64,000 nucleotides of DNA from Megalopta genalis (lineage: Eukaryota > Arthropoda > Insecta > Hymenoptera > Halictidae), in assembly GCF_051020955.1 (NCBI RefSeq), contig NC_135014.1, positions 23,102,721 through 23,166,720 of the forward strand, in the 5' to 3' direction. The notes beneath the pieces were generated by a model that saw only the letters and a list, made by a program, of their open reading frames with translations, was not told the DNA's origin and searched no databases. Shown one piece after another: positions 11,071 through 23,590 of this stretch. A program made the translations under genes and the position numbers. The stretch's first letter is position 1, and every line of letters starts with the position of its first letter.

Positions 11071-11640
11071 CCGGTGAAATATTTTCATTTACATTCGCAG
11101 CTTAGCAGCCGCGATTTGTATAATGCAACAGTGGTTAGCGGCAGACACACACGGCCACGCATACAGACACGCGGCACGCTATCTGGCGAGTTAGGCGAGC
11201 CAGCGGACGAGAAAGAGGGACGCGGAGCATGCAGCAGCGACTTCGAAGCCGGCGAGATAAGGGCGCTAACGACGTGCCCTGTGTTCCTTGGCATCTCTCC
11301 GGAGCTGCTGCCAACGGAGAATGTCCGCCGCCCCCGCTCGTAATACCGTATTTATACCCGGTGTACCGACGCACGAGGCATTATGGGTGGCTCGCTGCTT
11401 CATTTGCCGCGACTGTTGCAACCGTGATATTTCGTTCCCGCGGATCGAGGGGCCGAAAGTCGATCGGCGTCGGCTCGCGATCAGTTCGGATCTGAAACCG
11501 TTTTCTTCTTACGATCCGCAAGGATAAGGAGACGGTCACAAATTACCTGGCTAAGGGTCCCAATTATCGAGGTTGTCCGGAGTACCGTCGCTTTTGTTCA
11601 TTTTGACGACGACTACAATGACAGGACTGGGGTAGATTTG
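11071..11640. other. GC-rich unique island, no gene supported
   Basis: This is non-repetitive GC-rich DNA with overlapping frames of 69-89 codons on both strands and no recognisable domain. The position next to a GA tract resembles other islands in the window. A promoter or enhancer is possible but unproven. Confidence 0.3.
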
Positions 11641-12780
11641 AAGTAATTTGACGTAAAATGAGATATTAATATAAATATAATATATATAATAAAATATAAA
11701 TTGAGATATTTGCATAAGTGAGTAGTATTTGGAAATACTATTTCGTTGAATGTTTACATTGTGAGAAAGTACTATTTACTATTTTACTGTTTTCTTTTTA
11801 CTATTTATACTCGGATTCAGGTATAGGAAATAATGAACTGAAAATAGGACACGGATATGAAAAAATTAAACATAATTATGTTAAATTAAATACACTAAAT
11901 TAAATACATTAAACGAATAAATATTTCTTGCAAATATTTCTGAGCGCATTTCTTGCGTTATAAAAAGCTAAACTGTAAAAAGCTAACGAACAAAAACCTC
12001 TTATTTGCAGTACCATTATTCTGGATAGTATTCTGTGAAATATTATTCGAACAAATATTATTTTCCTATATTTTAATGAAATATTTATTTCACAATATTG
12101 CTTCCATGAGAATGCAATATATACACGAGAAAATAAAAATATTTATATTCTATTTACTATTTCATATTTACTATTTTTCCCCACCGCTCCGATAATATGA
12201 CAAAAATTGATAAATAACGATATTTTTAATACAACGTTTGATATTTTATTAAGCGTTTGCAATCGAGTTGCGACTCTAAGGCGTCATTAAAAATTGTCAC
12301 GTTACTATCCGGAGTAATTTTAATATCAAATTTGTTTGTAATTAAAAAACTGTCAAAAATGTCGTATGAGTTACAAAATTTAATTTCGTATGTATAAAAC
12401 GCACTAAATTATATCAAATGTAAACACTATAGGCCAGAAAAGCTGTTTTGGATTTCGAGTTGAAAAATCGACTGAAACGTGTGTTAATAGTATAAAATCA
12501 TTTAAGTACTCCAAGTTCAAGTTTTGATATATCTATGAAAATAACAGATAAAATTTAAAAAAATTCAGTAATTAATAATTTGAATATTAAATTATTATTG
12601 ATATATTTGAAATATAAATATATATTGCTTATTTCTGTTACTATTCCTGATACTACAAAGACGCTTTCACCAACAATTTTTACGCGAACTTCAACGTTCA
12701 AGATTGTAATAAAATTCGTAGGAAGTTCAAACATATCCGACCTTGTCATTGTTATAAAACAATGCACATTGGCCACGTTC
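11641..12780. other. AT-rich unique sequence
   Basis: AT-rich DNA with no tandem structure strong enough to define. The TACTATTTACTATTTTACT words near 11765-11800 and 12150-12175 are local low complexity. No coding or RNA feature was seen. Confidence 0.45.
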
Positions 12781-13125
12781 CGGGCTTGGTAGTTCTGCTG
12801 TTAAATATAAATAAAATTATTGTGATCATGGGATGGCACAGTAATCGACGCACCGCATCCGTTGCGGATTCCCTAGGAGCAGCGACAAGATCCTGAAGTA
12901 TCAAGCACCGTGTCTCGGTTGCGAAATAGCGATCGGACAGTGGACGAAAGGTAGCGGTAACTCGCGGAGCGTAATCGAGTAACGCGCGGGCGTCGCGTCG
13001 CGAGGCGCGCAGAAACGCCGGAAGAGGCGAGCTACTGCCGTCGACAATAAACGCCTTAAGAAGTTCCACTCTCTCGGTTCCGTATAACAGAGATTAAAGA
13101 GGTGGCTTTATATCCCGAGCGAAAC
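12781..13125 (-). promoter_or_regulatory. GC-rich island with TATA-like motif on the minus strand (weak)
   Basis: The complement of 13105-13114 reads GATATAAAGC, a good TATA-box match. Downstream on the minus strand is a GC-rich, stop-poor 300 bp ending near an AATAAAATT stretch (12806-12815 on plus). TATA, transcribed GC-rich segment and a poly(A)-like signal within 300 bp resemble either a small promoter or an LTR. The 105-codon minus-strand frame here starts with GTG rather than ATG and matches no family I know. No terminal duplication was found. Confidence 0.2.
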
Positions 13126-13252
13126 GAGCGCGACGGGAGACCGCAAGAAGCAAGGTCGTCCGTTTTTCCATGCAGCCTCGGCCTCCAACGGCGGGCATTC
13201 CGACGATTAACCACGCCCGGGACGGAAACCGAGCCAGCAAATTAGTTAGCGG

Positions 13253-13279
13253 TAAATCTCTCTCTCTTTCTCTCTCTTA

Positions 13280-13311
<32 letters not shown>

Positions 13312-13330
13312 TTCTTCCTCTCCGCCGAAG
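13253..13330. repeat. (CT)n microsatellite
   Basis: A CT dinucleotide run with a few interruptions (TTACT, GTCT), again at the edge of GC-rich DNA. Confidence 0.95.
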
Positions 13331-13925
13331 TTTGTTGCACCGCGACTCCGATCCCGCGATTCACGAAAGGAGAGAAATGAATTCGGCGGTTCCCTTTGTT
13401 CTTCGTTTCAATCTTCTTGATCGATATTTTCTGTCGTCCCATCTCTTCCGACTGCTGCGCCAGTAAAAATGAAACAATTGTTTCGTATTTGATATCAGGT
13501 TCCCGACGAAATTCATTGGAAACGATAAACATTACACACGCGACGAAACGTTGGACCACGACGACGAACGAGTGCGAACGATAACGAAGGTGACGCACGG
13601 ATAACAATTTACAAATGACGTTGAGGTGCATCGATCATTCTGTTACGCGATATCATGCTTCAGATAACGATTTGTAAATGCAACGATAATATATTCGGTC
13701 GGATTTTTAGCGACTTTTCGTGCGATGTTTGTTCCAAGTGACAAGTTTAATGAAATCGTTGTGAATGTATCTTTATACAATAGTTTCGGTAATCGTAAAT
13801 TGAGAATGATGGAATCCGCGATTTTGTCGGGTCCCGCGGATCCAGCGTTGATACTGTTAGGTGCCACGTGAGTTGCGTACGGCTGACATAATCTGTTCGT
13901 TAAACTTGGAATTGAATTTGCGTTG
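13331..13925. other. Unique sequence, no gene supported
   Basis: Neutral composition. The 129-codon minus-strand frame at 13242-13631 derives partly from the CT run. Nothing else was recognised. Confidence 0.35.
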
Positions 13926-13944
13926 TAATTTGTTCAGGGATCTG

Positions 13945-14545
13945 CGAGCTGTAAAGGAATTACTAGGATTGCAATTTAAATTGTAAAAGAATTAGTATAA
14001 TTGCTATTGAAATTGTAAAGGAATTATTAAAATTGTAAAAGAATTACTATAATTGCAGTTGAAATTGTAAAAGAATTGCTATAATTGCAGTTGAAATTGT
14101 AAAGGAATTACTATAATTGCAGTTGAAATTGTAAAGGAATTACTATAAATGCAATTGAAATTGTAAAAGAATTACTATAATTGAAATTGAAATTGTAAAA
14201 GAATTACTATAATTGCAATTTAAATTGTAAAAGAATTACCATAATTGCAATTGAAATTGTGAAAGAAGTACTGTAATTAGAATTTAAATTGTAAAAGGTT
14301 TACTATAATTGCAATAATTATAATTGTGAAAGAATTACTGTAATTACAATTAAAATTTTAAAAGAATTACTATAATTGCAATAATTAAAATTTTAAAAGA
14401 ATTACTATAATCGCAATAATTCTAATTGTGAAAGAATTACTATAATTGAAATTAAAATCGTAAAAAAATTACTATAATTGCAATTAAAATTATAAAAAAA
14501 TTACTGTAATCGTAATACAAATTTTAAAAGAATTACTATAATTCC
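13945..14545 (+). repeat. 32-bp AT minisatellite, about 18 copies
   Basis: The unit is GAATTACTATAATTGCA followed by an ATTGAAATTGTAAAA half, 32 bp in total. Copies are 80-95 percent alike by eye, with best conservation in the centre (14040-14240) and decay at both edges. The two halves of the unit resemble each other, so it may itself be a duplicated ~16-mer. Confidence 0.92.
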
Positions 14546-14593
14546 TATAATAGCAATAGCTACAATGAACCTTGTTTTTTCTACTCTTGTTAT

Positions 14594-14715
14594 TAATGGA
14601 CAGATTTTTATGCGAAATAAAAATTGTCTTGCAATAATCGTATGATGCATTACGATGCACTGTTTAATGAGTTCTAAGCAATGTAACATTAATCATTTTA
14701 ACTTAGACACTAATT
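14594..14715 (+). mobile_element. ACTGCGG-family MITE, partial left end
   Basis: GGACAGATTTTTATGCG followed by AAATAAAAATTGTCTTGC matches the left end of the better copy at 34797 (ATTTTTATGCGAAATAAAAATTGCC). No right end was found nearby, so this is a fragment. Confidence 0.45.
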
Positions 14716-14789
14716 ACAACAGAATTTGTTACATTATATGAATTCGGTAAATAATTTGATGGATTATGAAGGAGATTATTGTAACCTCC

Positions 14790-15600
14790 GAATATAACGT
14801 TTTACGAAATTCGTTCGATCTTCGATTTTAAAAGATCTACTTGAAAATTGCTGCCAGATAAAGCGTTAAACTTTCTCCCAGCAAATTCAAATGATTTCCA
14901 AAAAAGAAGATTTCCAATGAAACAGAAAATTGGAAGACAATATCGTGGCCGGTGCACCGAATCGATCGATTCGTCGATTTGCGTATCGAGACGCGTCGCG
15001 AAGCTCGATCGACGGTGGTCGGAAGGAGGGGCGGAACGGTTCGCAGAGTTAATTGATTTAAATTGGAGTCGCCCTATGGAAGCACTTAGGCGACGCAACT
15101 GGAGACGTTAATGTCTCCCGTCGAAACAAAAGAACGGAGACGGATTTTCCAGAGGAAGAAAAGTTTCGCGGGAAAGAAGGGGGGGGGGGATAATCCAATA
15201 GCGTTTTACGTTTCCGCTTCGCGCTCGGAGCCGATTGAAAATTCGCACGCTCCGCTCGCTCGTTCGCGCTATCGTGAAAGCCGGCCGCTGGATTTTATCC
15301 TGAGAAGTAAATCCTATCGGCGTTATTTTCTCAAACATTTCTTAATCTCCATTAAAGCGGAAAACTTGCAGCCTCTCCCTCGCGAGAAAACCTTTAATCC
15401 CCGGCGATTCAGCCCCTGGAACCTTAAGTTCGAACGATCGGGAAAGAAATCGTCGGACGGCGCTCGCCGCTCGAGATCGATATCTCGATGCTTCTTTCAT
15501 CTTTAATCGGTACGGACGCCGGCCGAGTTTCGCAGCAAGTTCCCCAGCTAATTAGACCTGTCCGCGATCATTCAATTTAACGTCGCTCTCGTATCGCGAT
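14790..15600. other. GC-neutral unique sequence with a G-run
   Basis: A run of about eleven G occurs near 15179-15189. Frames up to 131 codons overlap on both strands without recognisable domains. No repeat family assigned. Confidence 0.35.
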
Positions 15601-16510
15601 CGAAAAATTCAGTTCTTCATATTTTATTATATAAGAGATACTGGATGGTTTATAATTTTCGGTTCGAGATCATTTGAGAGGCTGGAGGAATGTACAAATG
15701 AAAAGCATAACTCATTGTTAAAATTAATCATAGTTTCGTTTTAATATGACAGGTCAAGCGTAAGAAGAATTCCCTTAATTGAATTTAGTTTAATTGAATT
15801 TAGTTTAATTTCCTTTCATTTCATTTTATGAAATTTGTAATAATTATTATAATATATTATTATTATTTATATTAATATAAATTTGTAATAATTTTATAAT
15901 TTAATTGAATTTTAATTGCTGTCATAGTAATTCTTTTACGATGATTATCTCTTATCTTTTACGATATTATAAATCACATGACTTATTAAAACAATTTTTA
16001 ATTGAATTTAGAATAAATTAAATTCTTTTTACTATTATTTGTTCCACGCTGTTGATAAAAATTTATCCGAATATGAACGTATTTATTTATAATTGCATTT
16101 ATTGAACTGACCAAAACAACAAGTAGGACAATAACGAGATTACAAAATAACGAAAATATTGATTCACTAAATCAATAAATAAATAAATAAATTTCTCCAC
16201 TAAAATTGCTTAAAATTTATAAGTTTATTCAGAAACTGCTGCACTCAGCAATTATGCTATCTGCATAAATCATTTATATCAAAATGAGTGTTCCATTTTA
16301 TAAAGTAATGTTTTATACCTGCTCCATCATTAATTTTAAGTCGTATGCATAATTTATTTCGTATGATGCGTATAATAGTATGAGCATAAGTGTTTATCTA
16401 ACGTCTATTTTCTATATTAAAAATGTAAGCTTCTATCTCCTTAATTCGATGCTATAAATAAATCCGCGAATTATAGAGAAAAATAATTCGAATACCTCCA
16501 CAGTTTACAT
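15601..16510. other. AT-rich sequence with short tandem words
   Basis: TTAATTGAATTTAGTT is repeated near 15775-15810, and AAATAAATAAAT lies near 16177-16192. Otherwise this is unique AT-rich DNA with no supported gene. Confidence 0.45.
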
Positions 16511-18035
16511 AGATGGAGGGGGGTGGGGGCGTCGTTGATTCATATTTCCGATATTGTCGTTTTTGGAACAACAGACACAGTTCCCAGACTTTCATCTATC
16601 GCTCTGAGCAAACTCGGCTCAAAGCGGGCACGCCGCCGAAAATGAAGAGAAAATGGAGGACGGAGAAGAAAGGACGCCGACAACATCGAATGCATGGTAC
16701 GCGGGAGAACATTCTAGCGAGCGTCTCTCGTCCTTTTGTGCCCCGCGATTTCGCTAGCGAGCATAAGCGGGACAAGCACACAGCACAGCCGGCCGGAATA
16801 TTCAAAGGACCACTTTTCCGAGTCCCTTGATTTCCAGACGTTAAATTGGTAAGAGGACGAATCACGGGGCGAAGCCTTTGCTTCCTTCTCCTTCGTCTTC
16901 TCTCGTCGGTGCAGCCGCCGTTGCTGCACCTTGCTGCGCCGGATTCCGACGACGCCGCCGCCTTTGACCCTTGACTCGTGCTAATAAAAATCGACGGCAA
17001 CTCGACGCTAACTCCTCCGCCGGCTGATTGAAAATCCCGCGCCGATACCGGGTCAATTTTGATCCGGATCACGGAGCTTCCCAGACACCGCGGATCTCAC
17101 GCGCTCGCCACGAAAATTCGTAAGCGACAGATAAACGTGAGACACATTTATCTCCGCGTTCAGCATGGCACAAAATTATCTGTTCGGGACCATCGTAACG
17201 TTCTTGGTTTTACGGATATACGCGTGCGCAAGATACTCTTCGATCTTGAAGATTTTTTGTGGAGAAATCGCAGAAATTTTGGACTCGGTCGGATTTTACT
17301 CGCCACGAGGAGCAATTTTGCGAAATTTATAGCTGCGCGAATTTGTGCTGATAAGTAACGTAATTTGTAGGAATGTGTGATTCGTTGCAATATTTTCTCG
17401 GTTTCTGTTCTTGAATTTTCATGGTTCGTTTACTGATTATCAAATTACTTATGGAAATATCTAGAAAAATCGCGCTGCGATGGTCTCGACGTATAATTTT
17501 GCGTGAGCCTCTACACTGTGCAGAGTTTATAAACGATTGTAAAGAAAATTTGGGGCGATCGATGCCAAGGCGTAGGACACTTCTCTACACTTCAAATTAA
17601 ATTGTTGGTCACGGGGCAATTTTTTATAGGGTTGCGGTGCCGGTTACAGCGCGGTTGACCCATCGCTGCGCCTTTGATTCGTTTTCGAGCGTGCATTTTT
17701 TTTTATTATTGATTTAGAGCATTTGCAGTCATTTTCCTCGTGGAATTATGAGTAAATTTGTTAACTGTTTATTGTAATATGAGCAGCAATTTATATGGTT
17801 ACATTAGATTATTGAACATAATACTGTAATAACTTGTGCGTGATCGCTGTTATAATTGTAATAACATTAGATTGATTTGTTTAATCTGTCTGTTAGGTTT
17901 AAAGAGAGTTGTACCTTTTTAATCTAAAATTGCTAGTAACTTTACATTCATCAAACGAGATACATAAAAACGTTGTTATTCATTTACTTTGAGCCGGTAA
18001 CGAATAATCAGAGCAGTTCCTTTTCGCACTTAACA
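16511..18035. other. Unique sequence: GC-rich to about 17120, then AT-rich
   Basis: The GC-rich part carries a 158-codon minus-strand frame (16596-17072) overlapped by three others, consistent with stop-poor non-coding DNA. The remainder holds nothing recognisable. Confidence 0.35.
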
Positions 18036-18172
18036 CTTTATCGACCGCTAGCCTATTTATCGGCTTTTCGATTGCCAATGTTTATCGATCGCTAGCCTAT
18101 TAATCGGCTTTTCGATTGCCAATGCTTATCGACCGATAGCCTATTAATCGACTTTTAGCTATCGACGGTTTT
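18036..18172 (+). repeat. 44-bp tandem repeat, three copies
   Basis: TCGACCGCTAGCCTATT recurs at 18041, 18085 and 18129, an exact 44-bp period. Each is followed by ATCGGCTTTTCGATTGCCAA in the first two copies; the third decays into ATCGACTTTTAGC. Confidence 0.9.
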
Positions 18173-18239
18173 CGCTTCTTTACTGTTTTGTTAGTAGCTG
18201 ACCTCCTGTATGCTGACCTCCCCATATCCTTATGAATTA

Positions 18240-18786
18240 TAATTATAATAATAATTATTATTTATTATTATTTTTAAAGGAATAAGCACAACACAATGAA
18301 TAGCGAAAATTTAGCCGGTACTGGGAGCAAATGCGCGCGCGACTATGCCAGTCCTTACTGAGTGGCAGCCTCAACCACGACCGGACGATAAAGTGTTAAA
18401 AATTCATTTGACTTGGTAGCTGGGACTTATCCGTTAACAATTTTGCAGCCTCGTCGATACAGCGCCGGTCACCGGTGACCGTCGTGCGATCCAAGCATCC
18501 GATTTCCCGGCAAAAACTCATCAAAACTTCTCCTCGGCCAATATTTATCTTATAAACACAGACCGTAGCTAGAGGACCCTCTCCGCATTTTCTCTCCGGC
18601 AGGCACTCCCGTTGATTTTTGGCGATGGCACTCTTTGAGTGGAGCGTCGTGGGCGTCGAATGAAAGTCAGCAGAGGATCCGAAATGGTCCCCGCAGCATG
18701 GTCGGGGGCGTCAAAGACCACGACGGAAGTCTTTCCGCTCGTAAAACAGCACGGCACTAGTTTTACGATCCGATGGTGTGTTTTTT
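18240..18786. other. Unique sequence, GC-rich in the second half
   Basis: An AT run (18240-18275) precedes GC-neutral sequence. No gene supported. Confidence 0.35.
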
Positions 18787-19041
18787 CTGCTCTCACCCTT
18801 CTCCCCTACTCTCTCTTACTCCATCTAACTCTATCTTACTCTCTCGCTGACTCTTTTGCTCTCTTATTCTCTCTTGCTCTCGGGCTCCTTCTATCTTTTA
18901 CTCTTCTCTCTCTCCTTTTTTACTCTCTCGTTCTTGTTCGCTCTCTCTTTCTCTCTTTCTCTTTCTATTCCCTTCTTTTTTTATTCTCTTATTCTTGTGC
19001 TTTCTCTCTCTATCTTCTTCGTTTTTACTCTTTCGTTTTTG

Positions 19042-19085
<44 letters not shown>

Positions 19086-19141
19086 TGCTCTCCCCTTCTG
19101 CCTCTTTTGCTTCACCCTTACCTTGTGGGGGGGGGGGGGGT
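18787..19141. repeat. Long polypyrimidine CT tract with terminal G-run
   Basis: About 300 bp of TCTCTT/TTACTC sequence is almost purine-free, with a pure (CT)n core at about 19044-19083. It closes with an uninterrupted run of about fourteen G near 19127-19140. Such mirror-type tracts can form triplex DNA. The long Leu/Ser frame across it is an artefact of composition. Confidence 0.92.
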
Positions 19142-20819
19142 GATCGAGCGTCAGGACAGATGCAGGGCGAACTAGATTACTGTAGGATGACCAACTCCGC
19201 CCCTGGCTTGTTTTCGCAAATAAATGAACTTCGCATTCGTCGAATAAAACACGTTAAATTTTGTTATCCTTTCATTTTACTCATTTTTCGATAAGCAAAT
19301 TTAATGTCTTCTGCGATAAATATAACGTTAATTATGCTCGAGAATAAATCAAAGGCACAGCAGTAGGTCGTCACCCCACAGTAACCGGATCCACTGCCCT
19401 ATATCGACATATTAAAATATATCCATATTTATACAGATTTTCCTTTTTAGTTATATTTATCTATATTTATATTTATTTAATTTCTTTTCGATATACATAA
19501 GTGAAAATAATATTTCGTTATTTTCATTATCGGAGCTGCGAATTTTCAAGACTATTTAAGCTAAGAAAAACTCTCTTAAGAAAATTGGATTTCGCGGAGC
19601 CTCGCTGCGAAAAATCGTATTCTCGCAGACGATAAGAAAGATCATTTCGCCTAATCAAGACAAAATGGCGGGCCCGTCCCCGTTTGCTGTAATCGATATC
19701 GGTTTCGCCACTTCGGACCCGCGATTTTTCCTCGGAGTTCTATTCAAATTGGTTCTGAATGCCGGCGAGTCCTTATAATCGGCGTTAAGTTTCCCGTACA
19801 AAGGTAGAAATTACGGGAACGATGAGAGAGAAGAGTGAGAGAGGGAGAGAGAGAGAGACTTCGATCGCGGCCAAAGAAACTCTTCAGTGGACTTGCGGTT
19901 GCTGAGAAGTCGTCCATGCTGTCGTAACTCCCAAGTCGAAAAGGTAACGCTGATTCCGACGGCGGAACAAAGCTCCGGCGAAACAACGGAACAAGAGAAG
20001 GGCGACGAAACCGTGAAACTACTCAAATTTGGGCGACTCGCGTCGGCGGCGCGCTTTGCCAAGGGTTTAATTAACCCCCGGGCGTCCGTGGCTTGATTCC
20101 CGGTGCGCTTCCGCGGAATAATTACTCCAAGGATATTAAAAAGCTCGGAAACGAGCCGGATCTTCGCGCAGACTGCGTTTTCATCCGGGCAACCGGTTAA
20201 TAAATGTTACCCACTCTTAGCCAGATTTTAACGAATTGAATTATCCTCTGGCTTTGCAATCTCTCGCCACGTACCATTTTCTACCTATTATCAGATTCGT
20301 GGTTGTGCCTTCTCGAAGCTGCCCAGTGAATTCTGCACTCTCTGAAGGTATCCGGATACAGCAATTTCTCCGAGAAATGTTCGCAGGTCGGAACTGAAAC
20401 CAGCAAATATGAGAATACTGAGTCGCGATTCTTCGGGTCTCGCGGCTCGTTTTTGCAGAAACTCGGGGCAGTCGGCAAAAAATATAATATTTTATATTTA
20501 TTTATTGTATTTATTAGTATAATAATTTAGCACTTTATATTTTATTCATTTTATTTATTATGATTCGTTCGGAAAGCGACTTTGTATTTTCAATAAAAAA
20601 TGGGTGACGATTTTTGATATTTTCAGTAAATTTTGTTCAATCGATCAACTTGTTCTACGACTTTTCGAAGGACGAAATTAATTATCGAGCAGTATGTAGT
20701 TTGTTAAAAATTGTTGTAGATTGTAAACAATTCTTCAGAGAGTCTCATATTGAATCTTGAGTATCAATCCTGAATTCTAAACAGTTTGGAGGTACTCAGG
20801 CTTCTTCAGTCCTCGATAT
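19142..20819. other. Unique sequence, alternating AT and GC
   Basis: A GA tract lies at 19821-19858. GC-rich sequence spans 19600-20280, and AT-rich sequence flanks it. Frames up to about 83 codons have no domain. No RNA gene was seen. Confidence 0.35.
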
Positions 20820-21245
20820 TAATAGCCTTCGAATAACGAATAAAATTTGATTTATATAATTTATTCGAATTTATTGTTCAAATCAAATTTTATTCGAAGA
20901 GTTTACTCGATCTATTATTCGAACAAAATTTTATTCGAAGAATTTACTTGACGTATCATTCGAACAAAATTTTATTCGAAACATTGTTCGAATAAAATTT
21001 TATTAGAAACATTAATCGAATAAAATTTTATTAGAAACATCAGTAAAATATAGAATATAGAATAATAATATAACATAATAAAAATAAAAAATAAAAAATA
21101 TAGAAATATAGAATATATTCGAAACACTATTCAAACAAAACTTTATTCGAAAGATTAGTCGAATAGAATCTTATTCGAAAAATATAATATATTCGAAACT
21201 TTATTCGAAAGGTTAATCGAATCTTTCATCGGAAACATTTATTGG
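20820..21245. repeat. Array of AATAAAATTTTATTCGA-type palindromic units
   Basis: Variants of CGAATAAAATTTTATTCGAA, itself nearly palindromic, recur every 25-40 bp with spacers such as GAATTTACTTGA and ACATTA. The copies are increasingly eroded towards 21240. A similar but separate array lies at 51125-51610. Confidence 0.85.
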
Positions 21246-21289
21246 AAAAAATTCGAAATACTTATCCAAAATATCACGAACAATGTCCA

Positions 21290-22270
21290 ACTCTCTCAGG
21301 GGCGTATAAAAGATTCGAGTGTCCCTCCACAGATCCTGTTCCTCTTAATTGTAAAAAGCGTCGCTAAAGTTGTTCGCGATTCTTGAATCATGGAATTATT
21401 TCCGGAAGCCGTTGTCTCGAAACCAGAGGATTCCCTTGACCCCTGGGGACATTTTTTCCGGATAGAATGGACCGGCGGAAAGGGAAGATCAGAGGACACC
21501 GCGGTTTTCCCGCGCTTTATGCTCGCCGTTCAAGTGGAATAGTTTTTTCCGAGCGCGATTCTTTATGCATCGAATCACCGGGAAAAACGGGCGGAATGTT
21601 TTCAGAAGAGGGTCCCGTACTTATGCATTCTCTCCGGCGGGTATTTTTCCAGCGTGGGAACGGTTTCGTTTTGTTCTAATTACTTCCTTCCGTCGGGAAA
21701 TGTTCTGCGTTCGATAAATATTTTCATCCCGGCGCAGCGCGCCGCGCCGGCTCGAGCCGAGTCGGAAGAGAATCAGACCAGCTGAACGCGAACGGTTGTT
21801 GCACGACCAACTTGAAAGGAGCCCGCGCGTTCTCCCCCTTCTTCATCCGGTTTTTCCGCGACTTTCTCCTCGCCCTTTGCCGAGGGTCCCTCTGTCTGTT
21901 CGGCCCGCGATCTTCGGCTTAAACCGAGAATTCGATGGCTCGTGAAAATCTTGGGGATTCGTTAAGACTTCAAAGCCGCGCCCGGCTTCGAATTGCCGGA
22001 TTTTACTCGACCGCCTTTCGCGATACGAAAGCCTCGTCGCTGATTACACGCAGAATCCTCTCCTACCAGCTCCCCTCGGCCCGCCCGTCCTTTAATCTCC
22101 CGGAATTCCCGCCACCGTGTACACGGCACTGTCTATCAATAATCACCGCAGTTCGAGCCACCACGAATATCCATACGATTTAACGGACCTCCATTTCGCC
22201 GCGCAAATCTCGGCGAATTAATGCGCGCAGCGTTTGACGCTTTCTGAAAATGTTGCACGCGTTTATGGCG
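21290..22270. other. GC-rich unique island, no gene supported
   Basis: Non-repetitive, with scattered TAATTA words and frames up to 82 codons. No domain, RNA or repeat recognised. Confidence 0.3.
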
Positions 22271-22284
22271 AATGTAAACGTAGT

Positions 22285-23590
22285 TCGTTAGGGCAGGCGC
22301 GAGTTTAACGGTCGAAATCATGCTACGAAAATCTGCGAAGCTTCAGCTGACTTGGGAAATTCATGTTCCTTGGGGAACTTTGTAATTTTTGGGGAACTTT
22401 TTAGCTAGGATAATAGAGCATAATAGCAGAGGATAAAAGACATAATTTTGTTTCGTAAGTGGAGAACTAAGTTTAAGGGTTGAAATCATATTGCGAAAAT
22501 TTGCAAATCTGTATTTGAAGAGTTGATATTCGTTAGGCGATTTTATGACTAGCATAATACTAGAGAATACAAGTCATTTTGTTTCATAAGGGGAGACCAA
22601 GATTTAGGGGTTGAAATCGCAATACGAAAATTTGCAAACCTGTAGCTGACTTGAGAAATTCATATTCGTTACGGGACTTTGTGATTTTGACGAGATTTTT
22701 CTGGCTAGCATAATAGCAGAGAATAAAAGACATAATTTTGTTTCATAGGTGAAGAACTAAGTTTAAGGGTTGAAATCATATTGCGAAAATTTGCAAATCT
22801 GTATTTGAAGAGTTGATATTAGTTAGGCGATTTTATGACTAGCATAATACTAGAGAATAAAAGTCATTTTGTTTCATAAGGGGAGACCAAGATTTAGGGG
22901 TTGAAGTCGCAATACGAAAATTTGCAAACCTGTAGCTGACTTGAGAAATTCATATTCGTTACGGGACTTTGTGATTTTGACGAGATTTTTCTGGCTAGCA
23001 TAATAGCAGAGAATAAAAGACATAATTTTGTTTCGTAAGTGGAGAACTAAGTTTAAGGGTTGAAATCATATCGCGAAAATTTGCAAATCTGTATTTGAAG
23101 AATTGATATTCGTTAGGCGACTTTCTGACTAGCATAATAGTAGAGTGTAGAAGACATTATTTTGTTTCATAAGTGGAGACCAAAATTTAAGGGTTGAAAT
23201 CGTAATACGAAAACTGACTGGAAAAATTGATATTCGTTAAACAATTTTATAGTTTTGATAGAATTTTTCTGACTAGCATAAGAGTAGAAAATAAAAGCGA
23301 GATAAATTTGTTTCATAAATCGAGTCCTAAATTTAAGAGTTGAAATCATATTACGAAAAGTTGCAAATCCGTATTTAAGGAATTGATATTCGTTTTAAAT
23401 TTTGCAATTTTGATGACATTTTTCTAACTAGCATAATAGTAGAGAATAAAAGAAGATAATTTTGTAACACAGGCGAAAACCGAAGTTCAAGGGTTGGAAA
23501 AATACAATGAAAATTTGCAAACCTGTAATTAAATATGCAATTAAACCTGTAAATAAGCACGTAATTAAACCTGTAAATAAACATTACATA
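22285..23590 (+). repeat. Satellite-like array with 290-bp higher-order unit
   Basis: Each monomer carries GAAATC, CGAAAATTTGCAAA, a GATATTCGTTA block, GACTAGCATAATA, AGAGAATA and a TTTTGTTTCATAAG block, ending in GTTTAAGGGTT or a close variant. Two monomer types alternate, about 130 and 160 bp: the start TGAAATCATATTGCGAAAA is at 22481, 22771 and (with TCGCG) 23061, an exact 290-bp spacing. Flanking monomers at 22285-22480 and 23190-23520 are more diverged, as in older array edges. The tail ends in a short TGTAATTAAACCTGTAAATAA repeat (23525-23583). Confidence 0.93.

Noticed and set aside
18639..19175. 178-codon Leu/Ser-rich frame resembling a membrane protein
   Set aside because: It is the translation of a CT microsatellite and polypyrimidine tract.
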